34,675 nt of DNA from Syntrophobacteraceae bacterium (GTDB lineage Bacteria > Desulfobacterota > Syntrophobacteria > Syntrophobacterales > Syntrophobacteraceae), in assembly GCA_003165235.1 (NCBI GenBank), contig PLSV01000181.1, forward strand, positions 1,271 through 35,945, given 5' to 3'. This document shows positions 32,243 through 34,675 of this stretch, piece after piece. Position numbers and translations under genes: made by a program. Under the pieces are notes generated by a model that saw only the letters and a list, made by a program, of their open reading frames with translations, was not told where the DNA came from and did not search any database. Each line of letters opens with the position of its first letter. Positions within the stretch are counted from its first letter, which is position 1.

Positions 32243-32527
32243 TAGAAAGTCGGCATTCACATAAAAATTTTGATAAAATTTCAAGAATCTGCACGCCAGG
32301 AGTAGAGAGGAAAGCAATTGAACGAACAGGCAAAACTAAAAGGCAGATCCATGTTTGCTTCCGGTTCTTCCTTCATTCCCGCTCCGTGCTCCCCAGCTTC
32401 TGTACGAAGCGTTTATCTTAACGTAATCGAAGGAAAAACCGCAGGAACCTGCAGTGAAGGCGCCGTCTCCCAGTCCCAGGTCCAGCCGGACGCGCATTTC
32501 TGCTTGAATATCCGGGACGCCATCCGT

Positions 32528-33256
32528 TCATTCCTCTTCCTCAACGGTCTCCTCGGTCTGATTCGGATCCTGGTTTATCACCGGTTCGGGAGTGGGCGCA
32601 TACACATTCGGCGGAGCTTGTCTTCGGGAGGCCGGGAAGCTGGCGACATTGGGGTTAGGGGGAGGCGCCGCCTGGCCCGGAAGTGACTGCGGCTGGTTTG
32701 CCGGATTGTAGCCGGGCTGAGCCTGGGGGCCGGGAGGCTGATTGGCCGCTGTTTCCCGCTGCGCAACTTCCGGGGCAGCCATCGGCTGCTGAGCAGGAGC
32801 AGGGGCAGGGGCAGGGGCGGCCGATGCTGGACTAACCACTTTATTTTCGGCAAAAAGACCGACTGTAAACGTTTGACCATCCTTTTCGAGCGAGATGCTT
32901 TTGGATTCGATTTTCGTCACACGGTAATCGCTGACCATCTGACCCTCCCGAACCGTGACGAAAGGAGACGCGGGCTGCCCTTTCTTGACCGGCCGGCCGG
33001 CCGGCACGCTCTTCATTCGCAACACCGCCCTTTTAGCATTGCTCTGGATTATCACTCCATCGAGTTGAATGTTTGAGACCGCCATTCCGGGTTTCGCGGC
33101 TCTGGGAGATGAGTCCGCAGACTCCGGTGAAGGCGGCTTGCGGTCCGCTGCGAACAGGTTTTTCTCAATCATCAGCGGGGCAGCCGCGCAAATAGAGTTA
33201 AACACGGCGCCACATACCAGAAGCAAGAAAACCGGAAGAATTCTTTTCAGAAACAC
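32528..33256 (-). CDS. GspC/PilP-like secretion protein with Pro-rich tail
   Basis: 242 residues. An N-terminal signal/anchor helix (FLKRILPVFLLLVCGAVFN) is followed by EKNLFAADRKPP and a GspC homology-region-like domain (about 60-135: NIQLDGVIIQSNAKRAVLR, FVTVREGQMVSDYRVTKIESKSISLEKDGQTFTVGLF). The rest is a long Pro/Ala/Gln-rich tail, ending EETVEEEE. The Ala-Pro part is coded by a CAGGGG hexamer run. The start is a GTG with GGAG upstream. It fits the inner-membrane GspC of type II secretion or a PilP-like pilus protein. No other secretion gene is adjacent, so it is an orphan here. Confidence 0.75.
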   Translation of the reverse strand: MFLKRILPVFLLLVCGAVFNSICAAAPLMIEKNLFAADRKPPSPESADSSPRAAKPGMAVSNIQLDGVIIQSNAKRAVLRMKSVPAGRPVKKGQPASPFVTVREGQMVSDYRVTKIESKSISLEKDGQTFTVGLFAENKVVSPASAAPAPAPAPAQQPMAAPEVAQRETAANQPPGPQAQPGYNPANQPQSLPGQAAPPPNPNVASFPASRRQAPPNVYAPTPEPVINQDPNQTEETVEEEE

Positions 33257-33652
33257 TTCTCTACTCCTGCGCCTCTCGCCCTAGATAGTTCCCATCCGGA
33301 TCTTTTGTCCTGAAAGAATCTTTTTCAAATTCGGAAGCATTATCTCATCAGGCGTTTCCGGATGGACACAGGACAAAGGCAACTCCTGAATGGGCAAACC
33401 GATAATCAATCTTCTCCATAATAAACTTACCTGATTCCTGACCAAATTTCCACCATAACGTAAATTTCCCGTAATCGTTCACCCCAGTTTCTCATGACCC
33501 GCGGGGACATGGTGAGCTGCGAAGAACGGTTGCCCTTTTTCTAATTGAATAATCTAGATTTGAGAGTAATAATTGTAAACTCACAAAACCGGAACTCGCA
33601 ACATTTTTATGAGGTTTCCGCAACGGTCATTCAATAAATAAGGGGAAAATAG
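33257..33652. other. Intergenic between GspC-like and response regulator genes
   Basis: No gene recognised. AT-rich near 33540-33600 (TTGAAT ... TAATAA with a 16-base gap), where a promoter for the response regulator is expected. This is a weak match. Confidence 0.4.
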
Positions 33653-34306
33653 ATGCCGGGCGCTTATCGCATTTTACTGGCGGATGACCACGCAATGTTC
33701 CGGGAATTGATCGGCAAATGCCTAGGGGATTCCCCGGGGATTGAAATCGTTGGTGAGGCCGGCGATGGCGAGGAGCTGTTGAAATCCATAGAGACCATGA
33801 GACCTCATCTTATTGTTCTCGATATTGAAATGCCCCGTCTTTCCGGGCTCGATGCGGCCCGGAAAATCAAGCAGACTCATCCCGGAATCAAGATTTTGTT
33901 GCTGACCATGCACAAGTCAACGGATTATCTTACCCACGCGCTGGACACCGGAATCGACGGCTACCTGATTAAAGAAAACGTCTTTCAGGACCTTCTCACG
34001 GCCATCGATACCATTCGCCAGGGCAGAACATACCTGTCAAGCCTTGTCACACAACAGGTGCTCGACGCCTTTTCAAAGAAGTCACGGACCAGGCTCCAAG
34101 ATAGCGAACCCTTGTCCGGCAGGGAATTGGAAATCCTTAAATATCTCGCCGAGGGCAAGTCGAACAAGGAGATTGCCGGGTTGTTGCTTATCAGCGACTC
34201 CACGGTGCGCATTCACCTCGGAAACATCAAAAAGAAGTTGTTCCTGAAAACGAATGCCGAGTTAACGAGATACGCCATAAAGAAGGGGCACGTCTCTTTG
34301 CCTTGA
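33653..34306 (+). CDS. NarL/LuxR-type response regulator
   Basis: 217-residue two-component regulator. The receiver domain has the acidic pair D11-D12, phospho-acceptor D57 (IVLDIEMPR), T85 and K107 (GYLIKEN). The C-terminal LuxR helix-turn-helix (about 148-210) has LSGRELEILKYLAEGKSNKEIAGLLLISDSTVRIHLGNI. No sensor kinase lies in the window, so the signal is unknown. No clear terminator follows; a weak GCCC-GCAGG-GGGC hairpin lies near 34355. Confidence 0.94.
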   Translation: MPGAYRILLADDHAMFRELIGKCLGDSPGIEIVGEAGDGEELLKSIETMRPHLIVLDIEMPRLSGLDAARKIKQTHPGIKILLLTMHKSTDYLTHALDTGIDGYLIKENVFQDLLTAIDTIRQGRTYLSSLVTQQVLDAFSKKSRTRLQDSEPLSGRELEILKYLAEGKSNKEIAGLLLISDSTVRIHLGNIKKKLFLKTNAELTRYAIKKGHVSLP

Positions 34307-34635
34307 CCGGGCTTCACTGAAAAGAGTCTCGCATCGTTGCTTTTTTCTGCATGCCCGCAGGGGGCTATCAATCATTTTGGTTAAATAAACCTGCATCTAA
34401 CTGATTTGTCTATAGTCGTTTGACCTATCAAAGCCACACAGCTTATCTGGAAAATAAGGGTTTTCCCCCATTGTATTTCAATATCGCCGATTGTTACCGT
34501 ACGATCTAACCATACCGGATGCGATATCTGCACCGCCTCGCAGTTCGGACCCGTAACGCCGGTTGTTTTCACAATACTTCGACTGGAGCGCCGCACCGGC
34601 ACAATTCATAACACCTGGTGAGTGAGGTGAAAACG
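34307..34635. other. Intergenic, no gene recognised
   Basis: About 330 bases after the response regulator. A 73-residue minus-strand frame (34381-34602) exists, but I do not recognise it and do not call it. Confidence 0.4.
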
Positions 34636-34675
34636 ATGTGGCCATGCAGGACGGAATGTGTCAACGACTTTGAGA
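34636..34675 (+). CDS. Start of an unknown gene, cut by the window end
   Basis: ATG 34636 follows GAGGTG with a 6-base gap and reads MWPCRTECVNDFE before the window ends. Only thirteen codons are visible, so no function can be given. Confidence 0.35.
   Translation, partial: MWPCRTECVNDFE

Larger units (their letters stand above)
31586..32527. other. Long intergenic region with palindromes and repeats
   Basis: About 940 bases without a gene I can support. It holds GC palindromes at 31767-31791, an AT-rich stretch (31900-31990), a 13-bp direct repeat (32203-32242) and AAATTTT-GAT-AAAATTT (32265-32281). A plus frame near 31667-31780 has a helical look, but its continuation does not read like a protein. 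It may be decayed mobile DNA. Confidence 0.5.

Noticed and set aside
34381..34602. 73-codon minus frame near the right end
   Set aside because: GTG start with a weak ribosome site and no motif; not enough support.
1..34675. tRNA or rRNA genes
   Set aside because: I saw no cloverleaf-like GTTCGA-type arm in context and no rRNA-like sequence; a tRNAscan run would settle it.

Overview
The window looks like a chromosomal segment of a strictly anaerobic, Gram-negative, fairly GC-rich bacterium. The best fit is the Desulfobacterota, near the sulfate-reducing or syntrophic Syntrophobacterales. This placement is inferred from gene content: a RACE-type corrinoid-protein activator, two double-cubane (2-hydroxyacyl-CoA dehydratase-like) iron-sulfur proteins with a dedicated activase, a PpiD-type envelope foldase, a lipoprotein and a type II secretion GspC-like protein. 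No rRNA, tRNA or CRISPR array was found.

Region by region: (1) 1-2.1 kb is a repeat-rich accessory patch with a DUF4143-type ATPase, an 86-bp tandem repeat, three short 7/8-bp arrays and a HicB-like antitoxin remnant. (2) 2.1-7.2 kb is a minus-strand housekeeping block, holB-ricT-metG plus a YhaM-like OB/HD protein. (3) 7.2-13.5 kb holds divergent promoters, a small PLDc_N membrane protein, ppiD, an MFS transporter, panC (minus) and alr. (4) 13.6-15.6 kb is a large [2Fe-2S] RACE protein, facing a small lipoprotein and a zinc-ribbon membrane protein. (5) 16.4-19.0 kb is a minus-strand set, MBL hydrolase-ogt-inositol-3-phosphate synthase. (6) 19.5-23.5 kb has a cytidylate-kinase-like/BON fusion, an AT-rich patch of broken mini-ORFs, an RRM protein and a four-S1-domain protein. 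(7) 24.5-31.6 kb is the most unusual part, a plus-strand series: double-cubane protein 1, its activase, an AhpD/CMD-like protein, a remnant of a second activase, double-cubane protein 2, a xylose-isomerase-like TIM barrel, a CDP-alcohol phosphotransferase, a HIGH-superfamily nucleotidyltransferase, a DoxX/MauE protein and an exported rhodanese. (8) 31.6-34.7 kb holds mostly non-coding DNA, an orphan GspC-like protein, a NarL-type response regulator and the start of a gene that runs off the window.

How the genes may work together: the activase (ATPase with a bridging [4Fe-4S]) should feed low-potential electrons to the first double-cubane protein and, because the second activase has decayed, perhaps to the second as well. 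The TIM barrel, CDP-alcohol transferase and nucleotidyltransferase are packed with a 20-bp overlap and a 9-bp gap. They read like an isomerase, activation and transfer set that would build a phosphodiester (lipid headgroup or compatible solute). The inositol-3-phosphate synthase 12 kb away makes a cyclitol product worth testing. These links are inference from gene order and family; the individual domain calls rest on motifs visible in the sequence.
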